Part shown: positions 37,876 to 46,365 of the stretch, piece after piece
Layout of the letters: the number at the start of each line of letters is the position of its first letter
Position numbering within the stretch: the first letter of the stretch is position 1
Source: Aquimarina aggregata
Lineage (GTDB): Bacteria > Bacteroidota > Bacteroidia > Flavobacteriales > Flavobacteriaceae
Direction of reading: 5' to 3'
Assembly (NCBI RefSeq): GCF_001632745.1
Contig: NZ_LQRT01000046.1
Coordinates: 496,001-560,000, forward strand
Length of the DNA stretch: 64,000 nucleotides
The notes under the pieces: model-generated
The model's database searches: none
What the model saw: the letters and a program-made list of their open reading frames with translations, nothing else
What the model was told of the DNA's origin: nothing
Position numbers and translations under genes: made by a program

Positions 37876-38391
37876 TTATTGTGTCATTCCATTTTTATAC
37901 AGTCTATATTTATCTTTTAAACTAAATGAATCTATAAGTTTCGCACTTTTCTTATCTAATTCAATCTCATAAAAATTAGGATATGTAGCTGTTGTTGTAT
38001 TGTAGGTATACACTCTATTTTTATCATAAAAATAAATATCCGTTCCCACAAATCTGGAAAATGATTCGACATCAATTATACTTGAAATTGTTACAATAGA
38101 ATCATTTTTTAAAGCTAAAACTTCTATAAAAGCATAAGGTAACTTTTGACACTCATTTAGGTCTGGATAATCTTTAGGAAATTCATTTCTTCTCTTCAGA
38201 TAAACTTTATTTAAGTTGTTTTTATACAAAAGATCTGTATTAACAGAAGTATATAAACGTTCATCATTTTCACATTTCTGAATAATGTTTCCAGATACTA
38301 ATTTATCTGTATCCCCTAAAACTTTATTTTTACAACTTGTAAAAACAAGAGTAAAAATAAATAAGAGTATTATTTTTGTTGCATTTTCCAC
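37876..38391 (-). CDS. DKNYY-like lipoprotein, immunity candidate
   Basis: The protein has 171 residues. The start is a GTG (38391) that overlaps the 3' end of the preceding effector gene by 22 bases; no closer ATG is available before the signal peptide. The lipobox is TLVFTSC. The mature part holds a YFYDKNRVYTY motif close to the DKNYY family, as in the next gene. The overlap with the effector gene indicates coupled translation and makes this the more likely cognate protection protein of the two. Confidence 0.65.
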   Translation of the reverse strand: MENATKIILLFIFTLVFTSCKNKVLGDTDKLVSGNIIQKCENDERLYTSVNTDLLYKNNLNKVYLKRRNEFPKDYPDLNECQKLPYAFIEVLALKNDSIVTISSIIDVESFSRFVGTDIYFYDKNRVYTYNTTTATYPNFYEIELDKKSAKLIDSFSLKDKYRLYKNGMTQ

Positions 38392-39320
38392 ATTAATATA
38401 TTTTTTGCATGTTGGTTTTTGTTATTCCAGAATCGTACTGCTAGTTCTAAAAACTTTTCATCAATACTATCGAAATCTAAATCAAGTTCTCGTACATATC
38501 CTTGATCCAAAATACTGTACTTTCTATTACAAGGGTTGCGATTATCCATTAAAAGTAACATTACATGATACTCCCCATGCATAGAATAATAATACACATG
38601 AAAACCTGGTTTTTTATCAATATCTTGTTCTATTCGTTCTTTAAGACTGGATGCTAATCTTGTAGGTTCATTATTGGTGTAATAATTATCAGTTCTAATC
38701 TCGAAATGATCTTTAATATATCCATGATTTTGAAGTGCTTCAGACCTTGTTGAGGAGTTTCTTAGACTAACACCATTACCTCCTTGACTAGTCAGATTAG
38801 GTTCTGTATAAAAGTTTTCAGTATCATTCAATAATGCTCCTAACCCTCTATCAGCGGCCATAATACAGTATCCATTACCAGGAACAGTATTATTTCTATT
38901 AAATTGTATTGCTTCATTATTTTCACTCATCAAGTTATCCACCTCATCTTGTAAGAATATATCCTTTTCTCTCTCTTTTGAGACTACCTTTACTCTTCCT
39001 GTTTCTTTACCATTCATCTTTGTAGTGATAAAAAAATCTCCTTCACTTTTGGCGGTAATATTTGTCAAAATAACGTCTCCTCGTTCTACACTCCATGAAG
39101 ATGTAGTTAATTCCATTTCTTCTTCAGAATATTCAAACGTTAAGTCATATGATGTTTCAAATTTAAGCCAACCTCCCGCTTCTCCTTGTATTTTAAGACG
39201 TGCTAACATTCGTTCATTTGGATACACTATTATTTCTGTGATTTTATCACATTCGAAAATAATACATGGTATTCTATCAATTTCTGTTACTTCTCCAAAC
39301 TGAACATTGCACTCTGCCAT
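38370..39320 (-). CDS. putative papain-like cysteine hydrolase effector
   Basis: The protein has 316 residues with no signal peptide. The N-terminus MAECNVQFGEVTEIDR shares the pattern MAxxNVxFGxVxxxDR with the cargo candidate at 40389. Residues 35-115 look like a beta-sandwich. The C-terminal half has Cys152 in NGYCIMAADRG, His252 in GEYHVMLLLMDN and Asp272 in YSILDQGY. Their order and spacing fit papain/NlpC-like amidases or peptidases. It is followed by two exported proteins, suggesting a periplasmic target such as peptidoglycan peptides. The fold is inferred from the motif order only. Confidence 0.6.
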   Translation of the reverse strand: MAECNVQFGEVTEIDRIPCIIFECDKITEIIVYPNERMLARLKIQGEAGGWLKFETSYDLTFEYSEEEMELTTSSWSVERGDVILTNITAKSEGDFFITTKMNGKETGRVKVVSKEREKDIFLQDEVDNLMSENNEAIQFNRNNTVPGNGYCIMAADRGLGALLNDTENFYTEPNLTSQGGNGVSLRNSSTRSEALQNHGYIKDHFEIRTDNYYTNNEPTRLASSLKERIEQDIDKKPGFHVYYYSMHGEYHVMLLLMDNRNPCNRKYSILDQGYVRELDLDFDSIDEKFLELAVRFWNNKNQHAKNILMWKMQQK

Positions 39321-39372
39321 TGCTTACAATACTTATATTGTTATATGAATTTTTATATTGTTATTAATAGAA

Positions 39373-39780
39373 TTATTTACTTTCAATCATCGCTAAAATC
39401 TCATCTTTTTTTGATTTATAAAAAACAGTGTCATTTCTTATCTGTTTAGTATAAGTTTCAAATTGCTTTGTATCATTAAAAAGTGTATCTATTTTATATT
39501 GGTTTAATAACAAAATATCATTTCTTAAATCCTCTATTGTATATTCTAAAAAACCTTCTGATCTATTTTCTAAAACTATCTGTAATCGTTTATTTTTATA
39601 AAAACTGTGTGTTTTTATATTTATTCTTCCAAAAGGTGACTGTATAAATCCATTAGGGTTGTACATATAGTCTTCTGATACAAGATGGCCTTTTATTATT
39701 TCCGCATTATTAATAGACTTATAACTATAAAAAGTTATACTAATAAGAACGAGGATGTATAATTTTATTTGGATTCTCAT
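39373..39780 (-). CDS. small exported protein, second partner of the 345-aa cargo
   Basis: The start ATG at 39780 (MRIQIKLYILVLISITFYSYKS) gives 135 residues beginning with a hydrophobic signal or anchor; an upstream in-frame ATG at 39804 adds eight unlikely residues. The mature part is charged, with short strands (FIQSPFGRINIKTHSFYKNKRLQIVLENRSEG). The family is not recognised. Position between two cargo modules suggests immunity. Confidence 0.5.
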   Translation of the reverse strand: MRIQIKLYILVLISITFYSYKSINNAEIIKGHLVSEDYMYNPNGFIQSPFGRINIKTHSFYKNKRLQIVLENRSEGFLEYTIEDLRNDILLLNQYKIDTLFNDTKQFETYTKQIRNDTVFYKSKKDEILAMIESK

Positions 39781-39818
39781 CTCCTTCAGATTTTCTAAGC
39801 TCAATTAATATGTAATTG

Positions 39819-40370
39819 TCATTTCATTAATTTCTTTGTTTTCAAAATATTAACCACATATTCTTCCATTTTTTCTGTCATTTGCCCTAAAAAAAGACAC
39901 GGATCTTTTTCTATTTCTTCCTCAAATACTTTCTCGCAACCTTCTTTTTTAAGTTTTATATTCTTCGTGTTTAAGCTAATTGAAATATTCTGTATGATTA
40001 AATCATTAGCATAGAAGTTAATAATCACATCGGTATTTGTATCGAGTGCATAAGAATTAGTGAATTTCTTTTTAATAATTTTAAAAAGTTTACAAGTTTC
40101 ATTTTTAGTTAAAATTGCTTCTCCTATTTTTTTAGAAAGAGTCTTTTCATTATCATCTAATGCACTTTGATTAGTAGTAGTCTGTGGATTCGTTAGAGCA
40201 TCAGATAGCGAAGACTTTGGCATACTAGATGTTTTATCTGAAACTTTGTAATAAGAAATAATAGCTTTATCAAACCCTTCGTTTTTGAAAAAACTTAAAT
40301 CAGAAAATTGTTGTGCACAAACCTGAGATAAAATCGAAAATAAAAATATAGTAGTTAAAACCTTTTTCAT
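39819..40370 (-). CDS. exported protein, immunity candidate for the 345-aa cargo
   Basis: The protein has 183 residues. A clear Sec signal peptide ends at VCAQQ. The mature part has a Ser/Thr-rich stretch, then a Lys-rich alpha/beta region with two cysteines (ETCKLF, EGCEKVF) and a third in DPCLFLG. It lies 18 bases after the cargo gene, the usual place for an immunity gene. The family is not recognised. Confidence 0.6.
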   Translation of the reverse strand: MKKVLTTIFLFSILSQVCAQQFSDLSFFKNEGFDKAIISYYKVSDKTSSMPKSSLSDALTNPQTTTNQSALDDNEKTLSKKIGEAILTKNETCKLFKIIKKKFTNSYALDTNTDVIINFYANDLIIQNISISLNTKNIKLKKEGCEKVFEEEIEKDPCLFLGQMTEKMEEYVVNILKTKKLMK

Positions 40371-40388
40371 TATTTAATATATCTGATT

Positions 40389-41426
40389 TTAAGGGTTCAT
40401 ATCAATAAAACCTTGGATTGTTGTTTTATCGTAAAGTCCATAATCACCTGCGTCAACAGTAACATTTAGATGATTTTTATAAAAATTCACATTCTGCATA
40501 GTATTTGAACTAATTACAAAAGAAGGTGTTATTTCTGCATATGTAGCTGGGAGAGCGGCATATACATTAATACCTGCTCTGTAGGCTAAAAACGCAGCAT
40601 ATACACCATTAAACTCTTTAGCTGCAAGAAGTTTTATTTCCTTAAAAGTTAAATCTATTTTTGATGTAACATTAAAACTTTTTCCCAATCTATCATTTAA
40701 TATTCCAACCAAGTCAAGGGACTCTCCACTTGACGTTACAAAGTTAAAATGATCAGGAGGGTAGCTAAAAACAACATCATCCTCAATTAAACTACTACTG
40801 TAATTAGAGTTTCTTCGTATTCTTGAGAATAAAGCATTAGCCGCTATAGGGAAACTACAACCCCAAATTTTTAAATAACCAATTGAATTCATTGCTATTG
40901 TAAAATTACTACTTACACTAGTTGTATCATCTATTCGCATATCTATATCAACGGCTCCTGTAGAATAAGTATTAGCTAAAATTGGTCCATTCCAATAGGC
41001 ATGCGAAAAAATATGCATTTCCATCAAAGATTTTGGATGAGTTGTTCCAATTTCAAGAACTACATCATAAATTGTATTTTTGGTTATGTAATTAGTTTTT
41101 CCTAAATCGTCAAAAGTATGATGACTTGGGTAATTAGATTTTGTTATTTCGTCGTATTGAGTAACAGTCTCAGTAACTGCACCTTCATCTTTTTCAATTT
41201 TGGTAATTGTTCCTGGTAATATATCTATAACATAAATGATTTGAATTTCTAAATCATTAGCTAATCCATCAATTCTTTTTTTTTCATCTAAAGCATAACT
41301 ATTAAATGACCATATATCATGATAATCTAATCCAGAAACCAAAACATAATGTTTTACTGGTTTTTTGACCACTTGCTCTCTGTCAAAATTTTCAACTTGC
41401 CCAAAAACAACATTATGCCCCGCCAT
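40389..41426 (-). CDS. putative caspase-like cysteine hydrolase cargo
   Basis: The protein has 345 residues with no signal peptide. The N-terminus MAGHNVVFGQVENFDR matches the pattern shared with the effector at 38370. The body has alternating hydrophobic strands: KHYVLVSGLDYHD, IQIIYVIDILPG and SLMEMHIFSHAYWNGPIL. It also has GYLKIWGCSFPIAANALF and a late FLAYRAGINVYAALPATYAEI. His142 after a core strand and Cys190 at the end of the next core strand recall the His/Cys dyad of caspase-like peptidases, but the His is not followed by Gly as usual. It overlaps a 56-residue gene by 14 bases, just downstream of vgrG2. Enzyme class is uncertain; cargo status is likely. Confidence 0.55.
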   Translation of the reverse strand: MAGHNVVFGQVENFDREQVVKKPVKHYVLVSGLDYHDIWSFNSYALDEKKRIDGLANDLEIQIIYVIDILPGTITKIEKDEGAVTETVTQYDEITKSNYPSHHTFDDLGKTNYITKNTIYDVVLEIGTTHPKSLMEMHIFSHAYWNGPILANTYSTGAVDIDMRIDDTTSVSSNFTIAMNSIGYLKIWGCSFPIAANALFSRIRRNSNYSSSLIEDDVVFSYPPDHFNFVTSSGESLDLVGILNDRLGKSFNVTSKIDLTFKEIKLLAAKEFNGVYAAFLAYRAGINVYAALPATYAEITPSFVISSNTMQNVNFYKNHLNVTVDAGDYGLYDKTTIQGFIDMNP

Positions 41427-41583
41427 TACCGATCACTTTTTTATTACTACTTAAGTTTATATCACCACTTAAGGCATCAACAATGACCTTGTTTGCATTT
41501 TTATACAGCTTACCTCCTACTACTGCATTATAGCTATCATTAACTATTACTTTATAATTTTTTGCTTGTCTTGTAATAGCCAT
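41413..41583 (-). CDS. 56-residue protein between vgrG2 and its cargo gene
   Basis: ATG at 41583, stop at 41413-41415, 56 residues: starts MAITRQAKNYKVIVNDSY and ends NKKVIGNGGA. It lies three bases after the vgrG2 stop, and its last 14 bases overlap the start of the 345-residue cargo gene, so all three are translationally coupled. The strand-like Asn/Ser/Val-rich sequence (KVIVDALSGDINLSSNKKVI) resembles turns of the VgrG C-terminal beta-helix. It has no PAAR-like cysteines. A spike-extension or adaptor role is a reasonable guess. Confidence 0.65.
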   Translation of the reverse strand: MAITRQAKNYKVIVNDSYNAVVGGKLYKNANKVIVDALSGDINLSSNKKVIGNGGA

Positions 41584-41586
41584 ATC

Positions 41587-43416
41587 CTAAAATAATTTAC
41601 TTTTCTCTGTACTATTAATATTTACAGTTTTTGAACTTTGTAATGTCATATTTTCTTCTGCACTAAATATAGACACCTCTTTAGCGTATTCATCTGAGGT
41701 TCCTGATTGTCTGCTATAATCCTCATCTACAATATCATTTCTGGTATCCGACATTTCGGTCATATCACCTGCTGCATTAAGGAGCATATCTTTATTTGCC
41801 ACAACAGATACATTTTCACCCGCCGTTTCGCTCAAGTTTGCTCCCGCACTTACTGATATATTTTTACCTGCTGTAATATTTATATTTTCTCCTGCATTAA
41901 TATTAATATTTTTTAACGCATTAATAGTGATCGTTTCTCCTACTGTATCTATAGTAAAATGATTTCCTTTTTTGTCTGTAATGGTAATAAATTCTCCTCC
42001 ATCGGCATCATTCATTTCGATTGTATGTCCGCTACGTGTGCGTATAGCTTTAATATCATTTACATTTGTTTTAAAGCTTCCTGCACTGGCATTACCATGA
42101 TATAAACTTCCCATCATATAAGGACGTTCTGCATTTGCCCCTTCAAAACCTACCAATACTTCTTCACCTAATTCAGGAATAAAATGAAACCCCTTATCAC
42201 CTCCACCATGCGGTGTTACAACTCTAATCCATGGTGTTGTGTTACCTGTAGATTGTTGCCACGGAAATTGTACTTTTACTCTTGCCAGTCCATCTGGATC
42301 TGCATTATCTGTTACTATAGCTGTTTGGGTATCACTCTTTGGAATCGCCTCAAAATTCGTATCCGGAAATACATCCATATCAGCACTTACTGCTTCAAAA
42401 CTATTATGGTATTGCCCATTTTCGTTATTATGGTGACACACCTTAATAACCCTATATCGTCCATGATTGGCTTGGTCTCCTTTTATGTTAATAATACTAC
42501 CTATATTAACTCCTGGATTATCGCTATTTCCTTTAAGACGTACTTGTTGTGACTCTACAGCTTTTTTCTGTTGTTCTACATGCGTATCCATTCGTTGTTT
42601 GAGCTGCGGATCATTAAAACCATTAATCCAAACATTGGTTTCCTTGGCATATAATCTCTTACTACGTTCGCTTACAAAACCATTAAATCCATTTACTCCA
42701 GTAGCAACTTCAGAGGTTCTTTTCTCATGCTTCTCATCGGTGAGATAGTCATTAGTAAAGTAGTTGAACTTATTTGGTAACGGTATCAAATCCAGAGAAA
42801 AGCTCTGTAAATCGTGACCATAGGTCAAAACAATATCTTCTCCGTCTTCTGGGCTACCAAATACTATTTTTTTACCATCATAATATAACCACTCGCTATA
42901 TTGCATTGCTAACCTACTCGCATACTGCCAGTTACTTTCTTTATGTTGTACGGAGTAATGTATAGTACTTGTATTTTGCGGGCTTATTGTTGTACTTAAT
43001 TTTGAAGTATCATAACCTTCCAACGTATCTGATAAAATGTCTGATAAAGACTTGTCCAGATGTGAGCTATAATGTGGGCCGTCATCACATAAAACTGTTG
43101 GACTCTCGGCTTTTACGATGACAATATGCTCACTATTCGCTCCTTTTTTATTTGCGACCGAAGTAACAACTCCTTTAAATTCTAGCTCTTTATATCCAGA
43201 AAATTCACTTAAAGAAGCCACTTGTATTGTTAGCACCTCGCCTAAGTAATTTTTGGTAGTACTTGATAATTCACCTCCTAAATTTTCGAGAACATCAGTC
43301 CTACACTCTAATTGCAGGAAATGATGTGCATTAATCCCTTGATCTAAAACAAAACGTTTAAAAGACGTAATAGGAGTGTTTCCTATAAAAATCTGTGTGT
43401 GTGATTGTAATGCCAT
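41587..43416 (-). CDS. vgrG: type VI spike protein TssI (VgrG), copy 2
   Basis: The protein has 609 residues. The domain order matches copy 1: gp27-like part (about 1-330; TQIFIGNTPITSFKRFVLDQGINAHH, IHYSVQHKESNWQYASRLAMQYSEW), OB-fold part (about 350-445; TAIVTDNADPDGLARVKVQFPWQ, PELGEEVLVGFEGANAERP) and a C-terminal beta-helix (ININAGENINITAGKNISVSAG). The tail after the helix (MTEMSDTRNDIVDEDYSRQSG onward) is longer and more acidic than in copy 1, which may set cargo choice. It heads the large minus-strand cargo unit. Confidence 0.94.
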   Translation of the reverse strand: MALQSHTQIFIGNTPITSFKRFVLDQGINAHHFLQLECRTDVLENLGGELSSTTKNYLGEVLTIQVASLSEFSGYKELEFKGVVTSVANKKGANSEHIVIVKAESPTVLCDDGPHYSSHLDKSLSDILSDTLEGYDTSKLSTTISPQNTSTIHYSVQHKESNWQYASRLAMQYSEWLYYDGKKIVFGSPEDGEDIVLTYGHDLQSFSLDLIPLPNKFNYFTNDYLTDEKHEKRTSEVATGVNGFNGFVSERSKRLYAKETNVWINGFNDPQLKQRMDTHVEQQKKAVESQQVRLKGNSDNPGVNIGSIINIKGDQANHGRYRVIKVCHHNNENGQYHNSFEAVSADMDVFPDTNFEAIPKSDTQTAIVTDNADPDGLARVKVQFPWQQSTGNTTPWIRVVTPHGGGDKGFHFIPELGEEVLVGFEGANAERPYMMGSLYHGNASAGSFKTNVNDIKAIRTRSGHTIEMNDADGGEFITITDKKGNHFTIDTVGETITINALKNININAGENINITAGKNISVSAGANLSETAGENVSVVANKDMLLNAAGDMTEMSDTRNDIVDEDYSRQSGTSDEYAKEVSIFSAEENMTLQSSKTVNINSTEKSKLF

Positions 43417-43545
43417 AGGTCTATTATTATTTTATAAATCTACGTTCTTTGTAGATTAACGTTATTGTTTATTCTGCTACTCTTAAAAACCCCATCTCTT
43501 TATCTTTTTAGTATTCTAAGGACGTGATTTCTTTTTTTCGTCTTT

Positions 43546-44322
43546 TCAGTTAGTCTTTACAAATGTTCCATTTTTATAAACTAATTTTTTGTATTTACCA
43601 GTTGTTTTCATGACACCAGTATCTTCTCCTTCATGAACTAATGGCGTAAGTTCAGGGTAAAACAATTCTTTAGTAACCGAATCAAACTTCAAATTTAGCG
43701 TGTCCCTTCTTCCTATATTAGTATAAAATCCTTTGGAATTTTCAAAGCAGTCTGAGCAAATTCCTTGAGATTTATTATTAAAATGAATCACATGAGATGA
43801 CAAAAGCCTACTAGATGCACAAACTAATTGCGTATTAAGTGTTATATACGCCTTATCGTTTAGTTTATGAACCTTATATGGGTATGCTCCGTTATCTTCT
43901 GAGAACTCAATATTTTCTTTACCAACAAAGTAATTTACATATAAACTATCTTCATACTTATATCTGTAAAAAGATTTGTATGAATGGTGACAGCCATTGT
44001 CTAATATCTCCCATGAAATTAAAATGAGCTTATTATCCTCTGATTTAACTGTAAAGAAATCATTTTCATTTAGTGCATTAAATAGTTCGTTATTTAAGTA
44101 CTGTGAATTTTCTAAAATTTCTATTAATTTTTTTTCAAAAGTAAAAAGTGTATGACCTCCTTCTTTATGTTGTGCTCTCTTTTGTTTATAATCGTCATGA
44201 AGTTTTCTTAAAATAAGAACATCTTCATTAAGGTTCAAAGTATGAGGTAATACACTCTTTTTTGTAGTACAGAAATTTACCCCAGTAAAAAGTATCATAA
44301 ATAAAACGAGCGCACTTTTCAT
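43546..44322 (-). CDS. exported protein, immunity candidate for the TssD3-linked effector
   Basis: The protein has 258 residues. The signal peptide MKSALVLFMILFTGVNFC fits a lipobox followed by TTKK. The mature part has several cysteines (DNGCHHSYKSF, VCASSR, GICSDCFENS) and beta-rich sequence. Its start overlaps the upstream effector's stop by four bases. The family is not recognised; immunity is inferred from coupling and export. Confidence 0.65.
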   Translation of the reverse strand: MKSALVLFMILFTGVNFCTTKKSVLPHTLNLNEDVLILRKLHDDYKQKRAQHKEGGHTLFTFEKKLIEILENSQYLNNELFNALNENDFFTVKSEDNKLILISWEILDNGCHHSYKSFYRYKYEDSLYVNYFVGKENIEFSEDNGAYPYKVHKLNDKAYITLNTQLVCASSRLLSSHVIHFNNKSQGICSDCFENSKGFYTNIGRRDTLNLKFDSVTKELFYPELTPLVHEGEDTGVMKTTGKYKKLVYKNGTFVKTN

Positions 44323-45035
44323 TTTGAAAAAATATTATAATGTTGAATATACCTCCAAGCCGCTATTCTTTCTAGAGCTTTAGTTCTTATTTTAGTTCTA
44401 TCGGACGTTTTCAAATAGAAAATATCATAACTTTTTAACTCTTTTATCTTCTGAAATGCTAATTCAGGTCTTTGATAATAAAAATAGATCCAAAAACCCC
44501 ATTCATCCTCTGTTGGTTTTATATATTTTAATTTTTTCCAATCTTTTTCAAATCGGTCAGCTCTTTGCTTTAAAACCGCTGCCATGGCCCATATAGCGCT
44601 TTCTAAGTTTTTAAAATTAGCACTATAAACTGTTTCTTTACCAAAAGCTTCATCACGTACTTCTTTAACGCTTTCAAATTCATCACCTTCATTATACGTT
44701 TTAGGTAAATATCTTTTTAAGTTTGGCCATTCTTGAGGATCTCCAAAAAAATCTAAACCAAGATTTTGAAAACCACTCATTTTTTTATCTGTAATTACTT
44801 TCCCGTTTTTATAGTTATTTAAATCACTTAAATAAATCCATCCTAAACCCTCTCCAGCAGCTATAGTAAATAAATATGAAGGAGGTAAATCTACATCTTT
44901 TGCTATTTTCTCTATTATCTCAACTACAGGGGCTTCCTTAGGTTCATCGGCATAACCTCCCCAAGCATTTACATAAACATCATATATCTCTTGTATTTCC
45001 TTTTTCCGCTCAAGTTTAGATTTTACCTTACCCAT
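44319..45035 (-). CDS. putative lysozyme-like effector linked to TssD copy 3
   Basis: The protein has 238 residues with no signal peptide. The segment LPPSYLFTIAAGEGLGWIYLSD (about 51-72), followed by SGFQNLGLDFFGD, resembles the Glu-bearing helix and following strand of lysozyme/transglycosylase-like folds, with Glu in AAGEGLG as the possible catalytic acid. The C-terminal half is helical and aromatic-rich (WGFWIYFYYQRPELAFQKI). It lies 12 bases after a TssD gene and is coupled to an exported immunity candidate, as for tube-delivered effectors. The fold assignment is tentative. Confidence 0.6.
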   Translation of the reverse strand: MGKVKSKLERKKEIQEIYDVYVNAWGGYADEPKEAPVVEIIEKIAKDVDLPPSYLFTIAAGEGLGWIYLSDLNNYKNGKVITDKKMSGFQNLGLDFFGDPQEWPNLKRYLPKTYNEGDEFESVKEVRDEAFGKETVYSANFKNLESAIWAMAAVLKQRADRFEKDWKKLKYIKPTEDEWGFWIYFYYQRPELAFQKIKELKSYDIFYLKTSDRTKIRTKALERIAAWRYIQHYNIFSK

Positions 45036-45047
45036 ATTGCTATAGTT

Positions 45048-45443
45048 TTAAGCTATCTCTGGCCAATTATTTTTAAAAACTGTTCCTTTAATTTTCATTT
45101 CTTTTGCAGAAATTAATAATTGCGTCTGCATAGGTTGAGAGTTCTCTGCATTGAAACGTTCCTTATAGTTTAGACAATAAGCATCCTTAAATTCTACTTT
45201 TTTAAGGCTTGCCATATTCTCTCTTTTAAAAAAGGTAATTGTTCCGCTTTTAGTCATGTTCGGTGAAACCATCCATTCAAGAAAATCAACTCTTCCTGTA
45301 GATTCAATTAAAATTTTAATTTGCCCTCCTCTTGGATTTTCAGCAGGGCGTCCATTATAATCAGCACCTTGAGTGAATTCAAATGTACAATCTAGTACAT
45401 TCATTTCAATTTCTTCTATGCTCAGTTTCGATAAAAATGACAT
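45048..45443 (-). CDS. tssD: type VI tube protein TssD (Hcp-like), copy 3
   Basis: The protein has 131 residues. It shares the TssD pattern of copy 1 (FTQGADYNGRPAENPRGGQIKILIESTGRVDFLEWM, FNAENSQPMQTQLLISAKEMKIKGTVFKNNW) with clear divergence. It has no extension. It sits between tssN and a small effector gene, so it may be the carrier ring for that effector rather than the bulk tube protein. Confidence 0.9.
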   Translation of the reverse strand: MSFLSKLSIEEIEMNVLDCTFEFTQGADYNGRPAENPRGGQIKILIESTGRVDFLEWMVSPNMTKSGTITFFKRENMASLKKVEFKDAYCLNYKERFNAENSQPMQTQLLISAKEMKIKGTVFKNNWPEIA

Positions 45444-45481
45444 GGTCTATAGCTTTTTAATTAAAATATTATTTTCAATAA

Positions 45482-46345
45482 TTAAGATTTTACACGTTGC
45501 ACAACGATATTATTATCTTCTCTTATTTTATTCCATTGCACAGTTTTATTAGCATCAATATGTCTAATAGAATTCCACCAACGTGGTTTAAAGTAAAAAA
45601 TCCAACCTGTTACGCTTCCATCTTTTTCTAAAATATCTATTTTATCCTCGGGATGTAACTCATTATAATCATCTACAAAAAAGTAGAAAAGTCTACCAAA
45701 CTCCATCTCTTCCGGTGCCTTAACTTTAAAACGGCTAATTTCTTTGTCTCCATATTTTTTCTCAAACTGAAAACTAATGACTAGTGGATTATTAAGTTCA
45801 CTACTTTTAGGTTCTTTAATATCTTTATTTATAGGGTAAAACCATTTTTTATAAACAGGAACTGGTATTAACGCTGCAAATTCATACATTTTTAATGTTA
45901 GTAATGGAATTATAAAAGTAAGACCAGCACTGGCATATAGAAACACGAACGGTTCCCTAAAGCGACCTACAACATACACAAAGGCAAGCAAAGCAATACC
46001 TACAAAAACTAAGGTACATACTACTTCTCCGAAAAAATCAGATTTCGTTTCCGAGAGTTCTTTAAAATATGTTCTTAAGACAAAAATGTGTCCAATACCT
46101 AATATAAAGAAAATCAATTCTGTTCCTACATAACTATTTAAAGGAGAATCATTAAGTATTTTATCATAGTTTAATAACCCTGTTAATGCAAATAGCACCA
46201 AGAGTATGATTATATAAATAATAGCTTGTACTTTATTCTTAGAAAAAGTTTTACGCACTTTTGAAACCAAAAGCATTAGTAAAGAGCTTACCAAAAATAA
46301 GATGATACTTAATTTAAAAATATTACCACTTAATAAACTTGTCAT
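45482..46345 (-). CDS. tssN: type VI membrane protein TssN
   Basis: The protein has 287 residues. The first ~175 residues have five or so predicted membrane helices (IFKLSIILFLVSSLLMLLV, AIIYIIILLVLFALTGLL, ELIFFILGIGHIFVL and others). The C-terminal ~110 residues are soluble and aromatic-rich (WIFYFKPRWWNSIRH). This matches TssN, one of the Bacteroidota-specific membrane components that replace TssJLM. It is 20 bases downstream of tssG. Confidence 0.85.
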   Translation of the reverse strand: MTSLLSGNIFKLSIILFLVSSLLMLLVSKVRKTFSKNKVQAIIYIIILLVLFALTGLLNYDKILNDSPLNSYVGTELIFFILGIGHIFVLRTYFKELSETKSDFFGEVVCTLVFVGIALLAFVYVVGRFREPFVFLYASAGLTFIIPLLTLKMYEFAALIPVPVYKKWFYPINKDIKEPKSSELNNPLVISFQFEKKYGDKEISRFKVKAPEEMEFGRLFYFFVDDYNELHPEDKIDILEKDGSVTGWIFYFKPRWWNSIRHIDANKTVQWNKIREDNNIVVQRVKS

Positions 46346-46365
46346 AGCAATTATTATATTTTTAT

